Of a stretch of 47,968 bases of DNA, positions 1 through 7,497 are shown one piece after another. Every line of letters starts with the position of its first letter. Within the stretch, counting starts at the first letter, position 1. Both the position numbers and the translations under genes were made by a program. Below the pieces are notes generated by a model, which worked only from the letters and a program-made list of their open reading frames with translations, was not told the origin of the DNA and made no database searches. The stretch comes from a bacterium (GTDB lineage Bacteria; Desulfobacterota; Binatia; HRBIN30; CADEER01), in assembly GCA_030430165.1 (NCBI GenBank), contig JAUIGL010000050.1, forward strand, positions 1 through 47,968, given 5' to 3'.

Positions 1-364
1 TCACCCGAGCCAGTGGCCACACTGCGGGTACCACGAGATCCAGAATCCGCCGCAGCGCTATCGGATCATCGACCGCGCGGCACTGGCGGCGCTCCTGGCG
101 GTAGAAGAAGATCAGTTGGCCAGAGTGCAGAATGAATGGATCGACGCGACGCTGCTCGCGGGCAAGAGCGAACGAGAGCCGCAGTGGAGTGCCGGAGTCG
201 CAGTGGGGAGGCGCTCGTTCATCGACGCAGTCAAAGGCGAGCTCGGCTACCGGGGCCGATGCCGACCCATCGAGAAGTGCGATGGTGGGTGGATCCTGCG
301 CGAGTGGGCAGCCCCTTACAATGCCCGTACTGGGGCCGAAATGGCGCCGCTAAGCCGCGGTTAG
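1..364 (+). CDS. REP-associated (Y1/HUH) transposase, C-terminal part, cut by window start
   Basis: This is the C-terminal 120 residues of a transposase whose catalytic domain lies outside the window. It reads from base 2 in frame and is nearly identical to the end of the complete transposase gene near 4.6-5.3 kb, starting inside the stretch HPSQWPHCGYHEIQNPPQR. Here the codon at 163-165 is AAG (Lys), so the frame runs on through WSAGVAVGRRSFIDAVKGEL to a TAG stop. The other copy has TAG at the matching position. This copy therefore shows the ancestral C-terminus. The family (REP-associated tyrosine transposases, IS200/IS605-like) nicks single-stranded DNA with an HUH motif and one Tyr, both off the left edge here. 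Whether this copy has an intact 5' part cannot be judged. Confidence 0.8.
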   Translation, partial: HPSQWPHCGYHEIQNPPQRYRIIDRAALAALLAVEEDQLARVQNEWIDATLLAGKSEREPQWSAGVAVGRRSFIDAVKGELGYRGRCRPIEKCDGGWILREWAAPYNARTGAEMAPLSRG

Positions 365-428
365 AGCACGATTCGGGGCGCAACTCGCAGATATTCATGG
401 AGTTGAGCTTGTGACACCAGACGGGACC
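1..428 (+). repeat. Left copy of a 428-bp direct repeat (matches 4981-5408)
   Basis: Bases 1-428 repeat 4981-5408 in the same orientation with scattered substitutions. Divergence is highest around 300-365. The match stops just after GTGACACCAGACGGGACC, the right end of the transposase element. It begins at the window edge, so the true left copy is probably longer. The two copies are 4980 bp apart and bracket the whole rhs block, giving a substrate for homologous deletion or for circularisation of the intervening genes. Confidence 0.9.
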
Positions 429-2873
429 TACGACGACGGCGATGGAGTCGGTGACGGCGAGGCAAAGGTGCAGTACCAGTACAACGCGACCGACGAGGTC
501 ATCGCCACGGTCTACCCGGACGGGGAGATCGTCCAGGCCTCGTACGATGCGAGCGGCCAACCTACGGTGCTTTGCAACACCGCAGGCACGGTCTATGTCT
601 CGTCAGCGCACTACGACCGTTTCGGCCGGCTGACTAGTTTGGAGAAGGGCAACGCGGTGACCGACACCCTGAACTACTACGGGGCCTCGAAGAACAACCG
701 CCTGCAAAGCATCGTCTTCGACGGCTCGAACGCAGCCGCCGCCGGAGGCCCAAGAGAGGTCGACCACTCACAAACGTATCTGTACAACTTGCGCGGTCAG
801 ATCTCGACCATCACCGATCCCGCCGTCCTGCAAAGCCTGCCCACCGACAACAGCGCGACCTACGGCTATGACGACCTCGGGCGGCTCAACTATGCGTTCG
901 TCGGAAACAGCGCGACGCACACCTACGACTACGACGAGTGGGGCAACATCACGAAGCGCGGCGGTGTAGCCCTGACCTACGCGCCGGCAACGCTTGGTGT
1001 CGAGCCCCACCAACCCACATTGGTGTCGATCAATGGACAGTCGCAAACGGGCGTGCACGACGCAAACGGGAATCGCCTGCGGACGTACTCTGCGGGAGGT
1101 GGCGAGCGAGGAGTCGTGACGTACGATGCCGAAGACCGGGTGACGAACATCGACGACTCCGGCGGACCGGTCGTCGACTTCGTGTACGACGAAGGCGGCC
1201 AGCTCCGCGCCAAAATCGTAGACGACGGAGGTACGCTGCGCGTCACGCGCTACTACAGCGCATTGGTCGAAGTGCTGCCCGACAACACGAACATCAAGTC
1301 CTACTTCTTCGGCGGCCTGCGGGTCGCCAGCGTGCTCGAGACCGACTCGAGTTGGCAGGACCCGGTGGTCGCGTCGCTGTTCGGTGAGTCTTCGGTCCAG
1401 TACGCCGCCAATGGCACGATGCGACCGGTGATGCTCCTTTCGCTGACGCCGCTCGGTCAGACCGCGGCGGTCAGCGGAGTCACCCTGCTCTTCGTCGTGC
1501 TGTTCCTGATGCCCGCTGCACATCGGCGGCGGGCGGTCGTCGGCCTCCGCGTGTCGCGGGGCCCCGCCCTGGCGCTGACCCTGCTCATCTTCACCGGGAC
1601 ACTGCCCTGGCCGCTCCTCGTGCAACCCGCCGAGGCGTGCACCGGCTGCGACTGTCCGCCGCCGGCTCCGGTCGACATCAGCTACTTCCACTACGACCAT
1701 CTCGGCTCACCGCTGGCGATCAGCAACGGCAACGGCGAAGCCGTCGAGCAGATCCGCTACAACCCCTACGGCGACGTCCGCGCCCGCTTCGACGGGGAAG
1801 GAAACACCATCGGCCCGCCCAGCGCCGACGACGTCCGCTACGAGTTCACCGGCTACGAAGCCGAGCGCAACACCGGGCTCATGTACGCCAACGCGCGGTT
1901 CTATGACCCGCTGCTCGGCAGCTTCTTGAGTCACGACCCGGCGGCGGAGTTTTGGAGTCCTTATACGTATGTGGGATGGGATCCCGCCAACGGTACGGAT
2001 CCGACCGGTGCCTGCGAGCTGGTATGCACGCTCCTTGTCGTAGCTGCTATCGGTTTCGCGGCCTCGGCCATCAACGCGGCTGCAAACGGTGCAAGTTTCG
2101 GACAAGCGATGCTTGCAGGCGCAATCGGAGCTGGAACTGCCATTGTTGGATACGGACTCGGGAGTGTCCTGCAGCCGGGACTTGCCTCCGTGATCGAAGT
2201 TGCACTCAAAGCAACAACAGAAGTTGCGAAAGAGATCGCGGCAGCCGTTGTCTTTGTTTCTGGTCTTGGACAAGCGGTGCATAGCGCATCAGAGAGTGAC
2301 TACTCTCAGTTGATTGGCCTCGGGATCGGACTTGCGCTCAGCGTGGTGGCCAAGGGTGCGCGGCCGTCGACCGCGACTGACCCTCAGGCGAATCTATCGA
2401 GTTCGTCGACTCGTCTTGAAACGATCCAGACGAACTTTGTGGAAAAAGCGGAAGGGCAGGTGACTACTGGTCTGGAAATCCCGCCACCACCGCAGCCGGA
2501 GCCATCTTCGCCTTCCTTCCGAAAAATCGCATTCACGCTCGGGCTAGCTCTCGTAGCGCACTATTCTGAAGTCTTCGCGATGAGACTCCCAGCAGGTTCA
2601 GCCGGCAGGGCGTCCCTGCTCGTAGGAGCTACACTATTGCGAGCGATAGGAGGGGCGATCGCGACCACACAAGGGTTCTCGCTTATCGCCGCAGGGGCGA
2701 CGACCATAGCGGCGTCAGCGGCCACGCCTATCAGTGCAGCCGGGCTGCTGGTTGGCGGAGTATCAATAGGCATCGGCGCGGCCGCGGCCGCCCACGGGGT
2801 TTCCGAGCTCCTCCTTGCATCTGACAACATCAGAACGTTAGTGACCGGCAGACCATTCGTGTTCGATAGATGA
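411..2873 (+). CDS. Rhs/YD-repeat polymorphic toxin, 5'-truncated by transposase element
   Basis: The Rhs C-terminal half is clear. YD repeats (YDASGQP, YDRFGRL, YGYDDLGRL, YDYDEWGN, YDAEDRV) fill residues 20-330. The Rhs core signature (YFHYDHLGSPLA, YNPYGDVRARF, YEFTGYEAERNTGLMYANAR, FYDPLLGSFLSHDP) spans about 425-510. The core ends at DPTGACE near residue 530. The last 290 residues are a Gly/Ala-rich hydrophobic region with several potential membrane segments, split by a Pro-rich linker (PPPPQPEPSSPS). No known nuclease or deaminase motif is visible, so a membrane-acting cargo is an inference. Two further hydrophobic segments (about 350-405) and a Cys cluster (ACTGCDC) interrupt the region just before the core. 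The only upstream in-frame start is a GTG inside the transposase element's terminal repeat, so the native N-terminus (secretion signal, most of the shell) is missing. Expression from here is doubtful. Confidence 0.8.
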   Translation: MTPDGTYDDGDGVGDGEAKVQYQYNATDEVIATVYPDGEIVQASYDASGQPTVLCNTAGTVYVSSAHYDRFGRLTSLEKGNAVTDTLNYYGASKNNRLQSIVFDGSNAAAAGGPREVDHSQTYLYNLRGQISTITDPAVLQSLPTDNSATYGYDDLGRLNYAFVGNSATHTYDYDEWGNITKRGGVALTYAPATLGVEPHQPTLVSINGQSQTGVHDANGNRLRTYSAGGGERGVVTYDAEDRVTNIDDSGGPVVDFVYDEGGQLRAKIVDDGGTLRVTRYYSALVEVLPDNTNIKSYFFGGLRVASVLETDSSWQDPVVASLFGESSVQYAANGTMRPVMLLSLTPLGQTAAVSGVTLLFVVLFLMPAAHRRRAVVGLRVSRGPALALTLLIFTGTLPWPLLVQPAEACTGCDCPPPAPVDISYFHYDHLGSPLAISNGNGEAVEQIRYNPYGDVRARFDGEGNTIGPPSADDVRYEFTGYEAERNTGLMYANARFYDPLLGSFLSHDPAAEFWSPYTYVGWDPANGTDPTGACELVCTLLVVAAIGFAASAINAAANGASFGQAMLAGAIGAGTAIVGYGLGSVLQPGLASVIEVALKATTEVAKEIAAAVVFVSGLGQAVHSASESDYSQLIGLGIGLALSVVAKGARPSTATDPQANLSSSSTRLETIQTNFVEKAEGQVTTGLEIPPPPQPEPSSPSFRKIAFTLGLALVAHYSEVFAMRLPAGSAGRASLLVGATLLRAIGGAIATTQGFSLIAAGATTIAASAATPISAAGLLVGGVSIGIGAAAAAHGVSELLLASDNIRTLVTGRPFVFDR

Positions 2874-3196
2874 AGATCCCTTTCCTGGAAGCCGCCGCCG
2901 TAGTTTGCGCCATTACTCTTTCCATCTCGATCTCATTCGGAGTCCCCGTTGGGTTCCTCTTGTACTGGCTTTTTTCTGGGGAAAGGCCTCCGCTGGGGTG
3001 GTATGTGTTCGTAGCGACCGCTGCCTCGGTGACGATCCTTCTTCTAAGTGTTTATCAAAAGCGCGCCCCCACGCCGAAGCAGTTCAGTGAAACGCCTGGC
3101 AACGAGTTGAGCAGCTACATCAGAGCAACAATCGGGATAGCACTCATCGGGTCTGGGACAGTGTCCGGGCTGATCGCGTGGTGGCTTTCTCGGTAA
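2870..3196 (+). CDS. Small multi-spanning membrane protein, candidate Rhs immunity protein
   Basis: A 108-residue protein with about three predicted transmembrane helices (residues 7-35, 43-63 and 86-107) separated by short loops containing YQKRAPTPKQF. Its ATG overlaps the rhs stop (ATGA), so translation is probably coupled. I recognise no family. Immediate downstream position, small size and membrane character fit a cognate immunity protein for a membrane-acting Rhs tip. This rests on position and topology, not on a domain match. It could instead be a generic DUF membrane protein. Confidence 0.6.
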   Translation: MKIPFLEAAAVVCAITLSISISFGVPVGFLLYWLFSGERPPLGWYVFVATAASVTILLLSVYQKRAPTPKQFSETPGNELSSYIRATIGIALIGSGTVSGLIAWWLSR

Positions 3197-3316
3197 TCGA
3201 GCGGAAATCATGGGCATGAGACGCTCGCTACCCCCGTTCTGCAAAACCACACAACCTTTTCGAGCTTTCGCGGCACTTGCTGTCTGCAACGTGAACGAAC
3301 CGCAGGGCAGGATCGA

Positions 3317-3994
3317 GTGGTGAATCTAGTCGGCATATTCATCGCGGCGTTGTGCGTAGCCGGGCTCGTCCGGGGGCCCAAAGGCAATGTGAAGCTTCTA
3401 GCTCTGTTGGCCGGCCTGGCCGTCGCAGCTGCCATCGGGGCAAAGTTGTGGTCCGCGACGGAGCGAGGCGGGTTCGCATGGCACGCGCTGGATTGGGAGC
3501 TGACGGCCGGGTACCGCTATCCGGGCGCGATGGTCGCCGTGCTCGTCGCGTTGCCCGTGCTGCATCGCGTCTTCAAGCCCCAGGCCGGGATGGCGCTGCC
3601 AGTACTGGCGGCAAGCGCAGTTGCGTCTATAGGTTGGAACGCTGTCCACGTTGCATCGCTGGGCCGCTTTGGTGACTTCGGATGGGTGGGAGCTGGCCTC
3701 TCGTTCGGGAACAATGCGATCCAGTTCACCAACTTCCCATTCGGACGCAAGGGAGCCCTGACGCTTGGCAACGTTCAGATCTATCGTAACGCGCGCCCGG
3801 GGAAGAGTGACTTCTGGTACGGTGTGTATCAGAATACTGGTCTCCATGAGCAAGCCCACACCTATCAATCGCAGGTTCTCGGGCCACTCTTCCTTCCAGC
3901 TTATCTCTTGTCGGGGAACCCCATCAGCGGCAGCAACCCGTTCGAGCGAGCGGCGACAGACTTCGCAACTGGAGCGGGGGGGTGGTGGCCATGA
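3317..3994 (+). CDS. Membrane protein with C-terminal HEQAH zincin-like motif
   Basis: A 225-residue protein starting at GTG (GTG-GTG-AAT). Four hydrophobic segments fill roughly the first 120 residues. The C-terminal third contains GLHEQAHTYQSQVLGPLFLP followed about 25 residues later by NPFERAATDFA. HExxH plus a downstream Glu has the layout of a gluzincin-type metal site. Very similar HExxH/LGPLYLP motifs occur at the tips of some Rhs proteins, so this may be a detached effector or processing domain linked to the neighbouring rhs gene. No enzymatic activity is shown by the sequence itself. It ends in an ATGA overlap with the next lipoprotein gene, which suggests a functional pair. Confidence 0.65.
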   Translation: MVNLVGIFIAALCVAGLVRGPKGNVKLLALLAGLAVAAAIGAKLWSATERGGFAWHALDWELTAGYRYPGAMVAVLVALPVLHRVFKPQAGMALPVLAASAVASIGWNAVHVASLGRFGDFGWVGAGLSFGNNAIQFTNFPFGRKGALTLGNVQIYRNARPGKSDFWYGVYQNTGLHEQAHTYQSQVLGPLFLPAYLLSGNPISGSNPFERAATDFATGAGGWWP

Positions 3995-4377
3995 TTCGGC
4001 AAGTTTACATGTCGCCCTGGATCCTCGTCCCAATGGCAGGGCTCTTACTGTTTGTGCCGCCTGGATGCGATCGGCTCCATGAGCCGGTGGTCTACAATGC
4101 GCTCGATTCAGCAGTCGAGCTACGCGTTGAGTGGGAGGATGGAACTGTGTCGTCGGGAACGGTTCCGCCGCGGGAAGTGGTACATATAGGACGACCCGAT
4201 TCCTCCGTGCGCGCGGTTAGCGTCACCAAAGACGGTGAGGGTCTAATTTCCTTAAGTGGTAAAGAGATCGGAGAACTGGTCATGACGATAGACCGGAATG
4301 CTGTCGGATTCGCGGTACAGGATGGCGGTGTTCGAGGGGTAACCGGGGAAGAGCTGAAGCGACTCTACGCTAAGTAG
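3991..4377 (+). CDS. Small putative lipoprotein
   Basis: About 128 residues from the ATG that overlaps the upstream stop; a GTG nine bases earlier is the alternative. The N-terminus (hydrophobic PWILVPMAGLLLFVPPGC) ends in a lipobox-like Cys, suggesting export and lipidation. The mature part is short and beta-rich (VVYNALDSAVELRVEWEDG). I recognise no family. Coupling to the HEQAH membrane protein suggests the two act together, for example as a periplasmic partner or immunity lipoprotein. That role is inferred from arrangement only. Confidence 0.6.
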   Translation: MIRQVYMSPWILVPMAGLLLFVPPGCDRLHEPVVYNALDSAVELRVEWEDGTVSSGTVPPREVVHIGRPDSSVRAVSVTKDGEGLISLSGKEIGELVMTIDRNAVGFAVQDGGVRGVTGEELKRLYAK

Positions 4378-4421
4378 CCCCGTGCTTGTTTTGCGCTTTT
4401 TTCGTTGGGGGAAGCGGGGCG

Positions 4422-4470
4422 GCGGGGATCTGCGTGCGGGGATCTGGCGTGCGGGGATCTGCGGGGATCT
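4422..4470 (+). repeat. Four short tandem GCGGGGATCT units next to transposase element
   Basis: GCGGGGATCT occurs at 4422, 4436, 4451 and 4461 with spacers of 0-5 bases. The array abuts the left terminal repeat of the transposase element. REP-associated transposases are known to be flanked by the short repeats they mobilise, so these may be the cognate repeats. The units are not palindromic, which weakens that reading. Confidence 0.6.
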
Positions 4471-4585
4471 GGTGTCACCAGCGAACATGACCGAGATAAT
4501 TGGATATTGTTTCCCTAGAAGAGTAATCTAGTCGCTTAGAAGCCCAACTTTCGCACTGAAATCGCACCTGCAAGGAGGCGCCGAA

Positions 4586-5146
4586 TTGCCGCGAGCACAC
4601 CGCTTTCACCTTCCCGGCCGGGTTTACCACATCACCGACCGCTGCCACCGCAAACAGTTTCTCCTCAAGTTCGCGCGCGATCGGCGCGCCTGGGTCAGGT
4701 GGTTGTATCGATCTCGCCAGAGATTCGCGCTCTGTGTGCTCAACTATCAGGTGACCTCGAATCATGCGCACCTGTTGGTGCACGACCGCGGTGGAGGTGA
4801 GGTTGCTCGCAGCATGCAGCTGATGGCGGGTTGCACGGGCCGTGCCTACAACGCGCGCAAGCAGCGACGCGGTGCGTTCTGGGAGGACTTCTACCATGCG
4901 ACGGTGGTCGACACCGAAGAGCATTTGGCCCGCTGCTTCACCTACATCGACCTGAACATGGTGCGAGCCGGCGTAGTGGATCACCCGAGCCAGTGGCCAC
5001 ACTGCGGGTACCACGAGATCCAGAATCCGCCGCAGCGGTATCGGATCATCGACCGCGCGGCGCTGGCGGCACTCCTGGAGGTAGAAGAAGATCAGTTGGC
5101 CAGAGTGCAGAATGAATGGATCGACGCGACGCTGCTCGCGGGCTAG
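4586..5146 (+). CDS. REP-associated tyrosine transposase (Y1/HUH family), nonsense-shortened
   Basis: Translation most likely starts at TTG, because AAGGAGG sits 7 bases upstream and no ATG fits. The 186-residue product has YHITDRCHRKQF, the HUH metal-binding motif H60-A-H62 in SNHAHLLV, and the catalytic Tyr120 in YIDLNMVRAG. This is the arrangement of REP-associated tyrosine transposases related to IS200/IS605. These enzymes cleave single-stranded DNA and form a 5'-phosphotyrosine link. A TAG at 5144-5146 replaces the AAG seen in the left copy. Reading through it would give about 251 residues ending at 5342. The catalytic domain lies before the stop, so the shortened protein could still act, but the loss of the C-terminal extension suggests decay. 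Confidence 0.85.
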   Translation: MPRAHRFHLPGRVYHITDRCHRKQFLLKFARDRRAWVRWLYRSRQRFALCVLNYQVTSNHAHLLVHDRGGGEVARSMQLMAGCTGRAYNARKQRRGAFWEDFYHATVVDTEEHLARCFTYIDLNMVRAGVVDHPSQWPHCGYHEIQNPPQRYRIIDRAALAALLEVEEDQLARVQNEWIDATLLAG

Positions 5147-5408
5147 AGCGAACGAGAGCCGCAGTGGAGTGCCGGAGTCGCAGTGGGGAGGCGCTCGTTC
5201 ATCGACGCAGTCAAAGGCGAGCTCGGCTACCGGGGCCGATGCCGACCGATCGAAAAGTGCGATGGTGGATGGATCCTGCGGGAGCACCCAGCCGCTTACA
5301 GAGCCGATACTGGGGCCAGAATGGCGCCGCTAAGCCGCTGAGAGCGCACGATTCGGGGCGCAACTCGCAGATATTCATGGACTTGAGCTTGTGACACCAG
5401 ACGGGACC
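4981..5408 (+). repeat. Right copy of the 428-bp direct repeat
   Basis: Counterpart of bases 1-428, covering the transposase C-terminal coding part and the right end of the element. The most telling difference is A to T at 5144, which creates the in-frame TAG. Sequence downstream of the repeat (5423-5523) shows no gene, only short CCCAGATCC-like simple repeats. Confidence 0.9.
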
Positions 5409-5523
5409 CAGCAGACGGGACCTGACCTCATCACCGAGCTCGGCGGCGCCGATCCACGAGACCGAAAACCGAAGCGAGCCAACCTCCCCTAGATCCCAGC
5501 TCCCAGATCCCAGCCCCCACCAA

Positions 5524-6516
5524 TCACTGCCCCGGGTTCGATACCGGCGAACGCGGCGACAAACCGCTGCGCAACTGGACCCGCGCAATCAGATCCCCCT
5601 GATAGAGGAGCGGTTGGCGGCGGATGCCGCTGAGCAACCCGGAGGCCGGGGCGCGAACGACTGCGCGCTCCGCGCCGTCGAAGGGGTCGAAGACGTTGCC
5701 GATCGGCATGCCCGTCTCGACCCAGGCGCCGACCTGGTGGTTCGAGACGAAGAAGCCGGCGTCCTCGGACACCAACGGAACCGTCTGGTCGACCGAGAAC
5801 TCGTGGCGATCGTAGTCCGGCTCGCCGAGCTCGAATCCGTCGACGACGCCGACCTGCGCCATGAAATCGACCAGCCCGCGGAACACCGTCGAGCAATGCT
5901 CGAGCTGCAGGCTTCCCGCCCGCCCCGCCTGGATGACCAGGTTGACCCCACCGTAGCTCCGCCAGGCGTGACCCAGCGTCGCCGTGAACACCTTGTCCGG
6001 CCGCCGTTCGATCACCGCCGGCAGACGCATCTGTCGCGCCGCCTCGCGCTCGTCCTCGGTCGGATCGTACAACCTCACCTGCGGCAGCTCCTCGAAGTCG
6101 AGGTTCGAGCTGTGGATGTCGACCCGGTAGTGCGCCCTGCGAGTCGTCTCGACGACGGCATTGGCGATCCGCTGCGTGGTCTCGCCCTGGTCGTAGCCGG
6201 GAAACATACGGTTGATGTCGGTGCCGTCGAACGGCCAGCGCCGGCTGCAGTTGTTGAGACCGAAGATGTTGACCGCCGGAATGACCACCACCCGGCCGAG
6301 CAGGCGTTGCCCCTGCATCTGCCCCGAGGCGACCCGTTCCAGATACGAAGCCAGGCGCGAGAGCACGAAGACGCCGTTGAGCTCGTTGCCGTGGATGCCG
6401 CCGACCAGGGCCACCACGGGGTCGCCGAGCTCGGCTCCGATGTCGTGGTAGGGAACCTCGAAGGGCTCGCGCAGCGGCGCCCGCATCCGCAACAGAGTGC
6501 GTGAATCGTTCGCCAT
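5524..6516 (-). CDS. AspA/AstE-type zinc hydrolase (succinylglutamate desuccinylase family), copy A
   Basis: A 330-residue protein of the succinylglutamate desuccinylase/aspartoacylase family (M14-like fold), which removes acyl or amino acid groups from amides using one zinc. Visible ligands are H42 and E45 in GGIHGNELNG and H135 in RVDIHSSN. N-I-N-R-M-F-P-type substrate-loop residues (TDINRMFPG) follow the family pattern. The C-terminal part (APASGLLSGIRRQPLLYQGD) is the usual barrel-like beta domain. The ATG overlaps the upstream homologue's stop by one base (TGATG), so the two are translationally coupled. As last gene of an operon with ATP-grasp, alpha-E and transglutaminase-like proteins, it probably trims or recycles the product made by the ligase. 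The substrate is unknown. Confidence 0.9.
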   Translation of the reverse strand: MANDSRTLLRMRAPLREPFEVPYHDIGAELGDPVVALVGGIHGNELNGVFVLSRLASYLERVASGQMQGQRLLGRVVVIPAVNIFGLNNCSRRWPFDGTDINRMFPGYDQGETTQRIANAVVETTRRAHYRVDIHSSNLDFEELPQVRLYDPTEDEREAARQMRLPAVIERRPDKVFTATLGHAWRSYGGVNLVIQAGRAGSLQLEHCSTVFRGLVDFMAQVGVVDGFELGEPDYDRHEFSVDQTVPLVSEDAGFFVSNHQVGAWVETGMPIGNVFDPFDGAERAVVRAPASGLLSGIRRQPLLYQGDLIARVQLRSGLSPRSPVSNPGQ

Positions 6517-7481
6517 CAACTCGCTCCCCCGGCGGCGTTGCTGACGATCCGCGCCATCAACGAGCCCTCGTAGACGACGGGGTACTCGCGCAGGGTGAAG
6601 AGGACGCCGTCGGTCGGCGACGTCACCTCGCAACGTACCTCGCCCTGGTCCGGAGAGACGATACGGCCGAGAACCTGCCCCTTCTCGACCTCTCGCCAGT
6701 GCTCGACCGAGGGGATGAACAAGCCGGACTCGGCGGCGTTGAGATAGAAGACGTTGTTGTCGTCGGCGGTGATCGGCGCGTGGCCGCGGTGCGGCAGCTC
6801 TACCTCGGGCGCGAGGACGCCGAGGTCGCGCGCGAGATGAAGCACGCCGACCAGCAGCTGCTCGGTGAAGGAAGGCGACACCCGCATCCCCACTCCCATC
6901 TCGACCACCAGGCAACGCGTGCCGATCGCGTTGAGACTGTGCGCCACGGTGGCCTCGAGCACGGTCAGCGAACCGTGGACCCAGACGACGTCGACGTTGG
7001 CGCGCTGCGCCAGCGGAACCAGTGTCGACGCGAAGTCGTGGTTGATGCGAATCTGCGGGATCTCGCGCAGGAAGATGTTGCTGGCGTGCACGTCGAGCAC
7101 CAGATCGGCCCCCGCCAGGCAGCGCATCGCCGCCGCGGCGATGCGCTGCGGCAACAAGCCGTCGCTGCGGCCGGGGAAGCTGCGGTTGAGGTCGGTGTCG
7201 AAGACGGGAACGAAGCGCTGCAGCGAATCGACGCCGACCGGGTTCAACGCCGGGTAGAGCTCGATCGTGCCGCGCAGCGTGCCCGGTGACTTTTGCTCGC
7301 GCTGCTCGAGCCACGACGCAAGCCGATGACAGAGGTAGAGCCCCTCGAGCTCGTCGCCGTGGATGCCGGACACCAGAGCGATGCGCGGCCCGTCGCCGCC
7401 GCGATAGACCGTGCGCCGGATCTCCGACCGCTCGCGATAAGGCAACTCCAGGCTGAGGATCGAATCACGCAGAACCTCCAC
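6516..7481 (-). CDS. AspA/AstE-type zinc hydrolase, copy B
   Basis: About 321 residues from GTG (reading VEVLRDSILSLELPY); a GTG two codons earlier is equally possible. Zinc ligands H41 and E44 lie in SGIHGDELEG and H132 in VLDVHASN, with DTDLNRSFPG as the conserved substrate-loop segment. It is clearly related to the downstream copy but diverged, so the pair looks like an old duplication or two subunits with different specificity. It begins 16 bases after the transglutaminase-like gene and overlaps the next gene by one base. The open frame continues upstream in Ser/Arg-rich sequence overlapping the transglutaminase gene; that part is not believed to be coding. Confidence 0.88.
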   Translation of the reverse strand: MEVLRDSILSLELPYRERSEIRRTVYRGGDGPRIALVSGIHGDELEGLYLCHRLASWLEQREQKSPGTLRGTIELYPALNPVGVDSLQRFVPVFDTDLNRSFPGRSDGLLPQRIAAAAMRCLAGADLVLDVHASNIFLREIPQIRINHDFASTLVPLAQRANVDVVWVHGSLTVLEATVAHSLNAIGTRCLVVEMGVGMRVSPSFTEQLLVGVLHLARDLGVLAPEVELPHRGHAPITADDNNVFYLNAAESGLFIPSVEHWREVEKGQVLGRIVSPDQGEVRCEVTSPTDGVLFTLREYPVVYEGSLMARIVSNAAGGAS

Positions 7482-7497
7482 GCCCACCCCGCCCGTC

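Larger units (their letters stand above)
4468..5408 (+). mobile_element. Single-gene REP-associated transposase element
   Basis: The element carries one Y1/HUH transposase gene between a perfect 11-bp inverted pair: TCTGGTGTCAC at 4468-4478 and GTGACACCAGA at 5391-5401. ACGGGACC, directly after the right repeat, recurs 14 bases later (5415-5422). The right end, including this repeat, is shared with the left copy at 411-428, which supports it as the element boundary. The left boundary is inferred from the inverted repeat alone, because the left copy runs off the window. Confidence 0.6.

Noticed and set aside
5524-7314. Extension of the downstream AspA/AstE gene to 596 codons
   Set aside because: The extra N-terminal part is Arg/Pro-rich shadow of the upstream homologue. 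The true start is the ATG overlapping that gene's stop.
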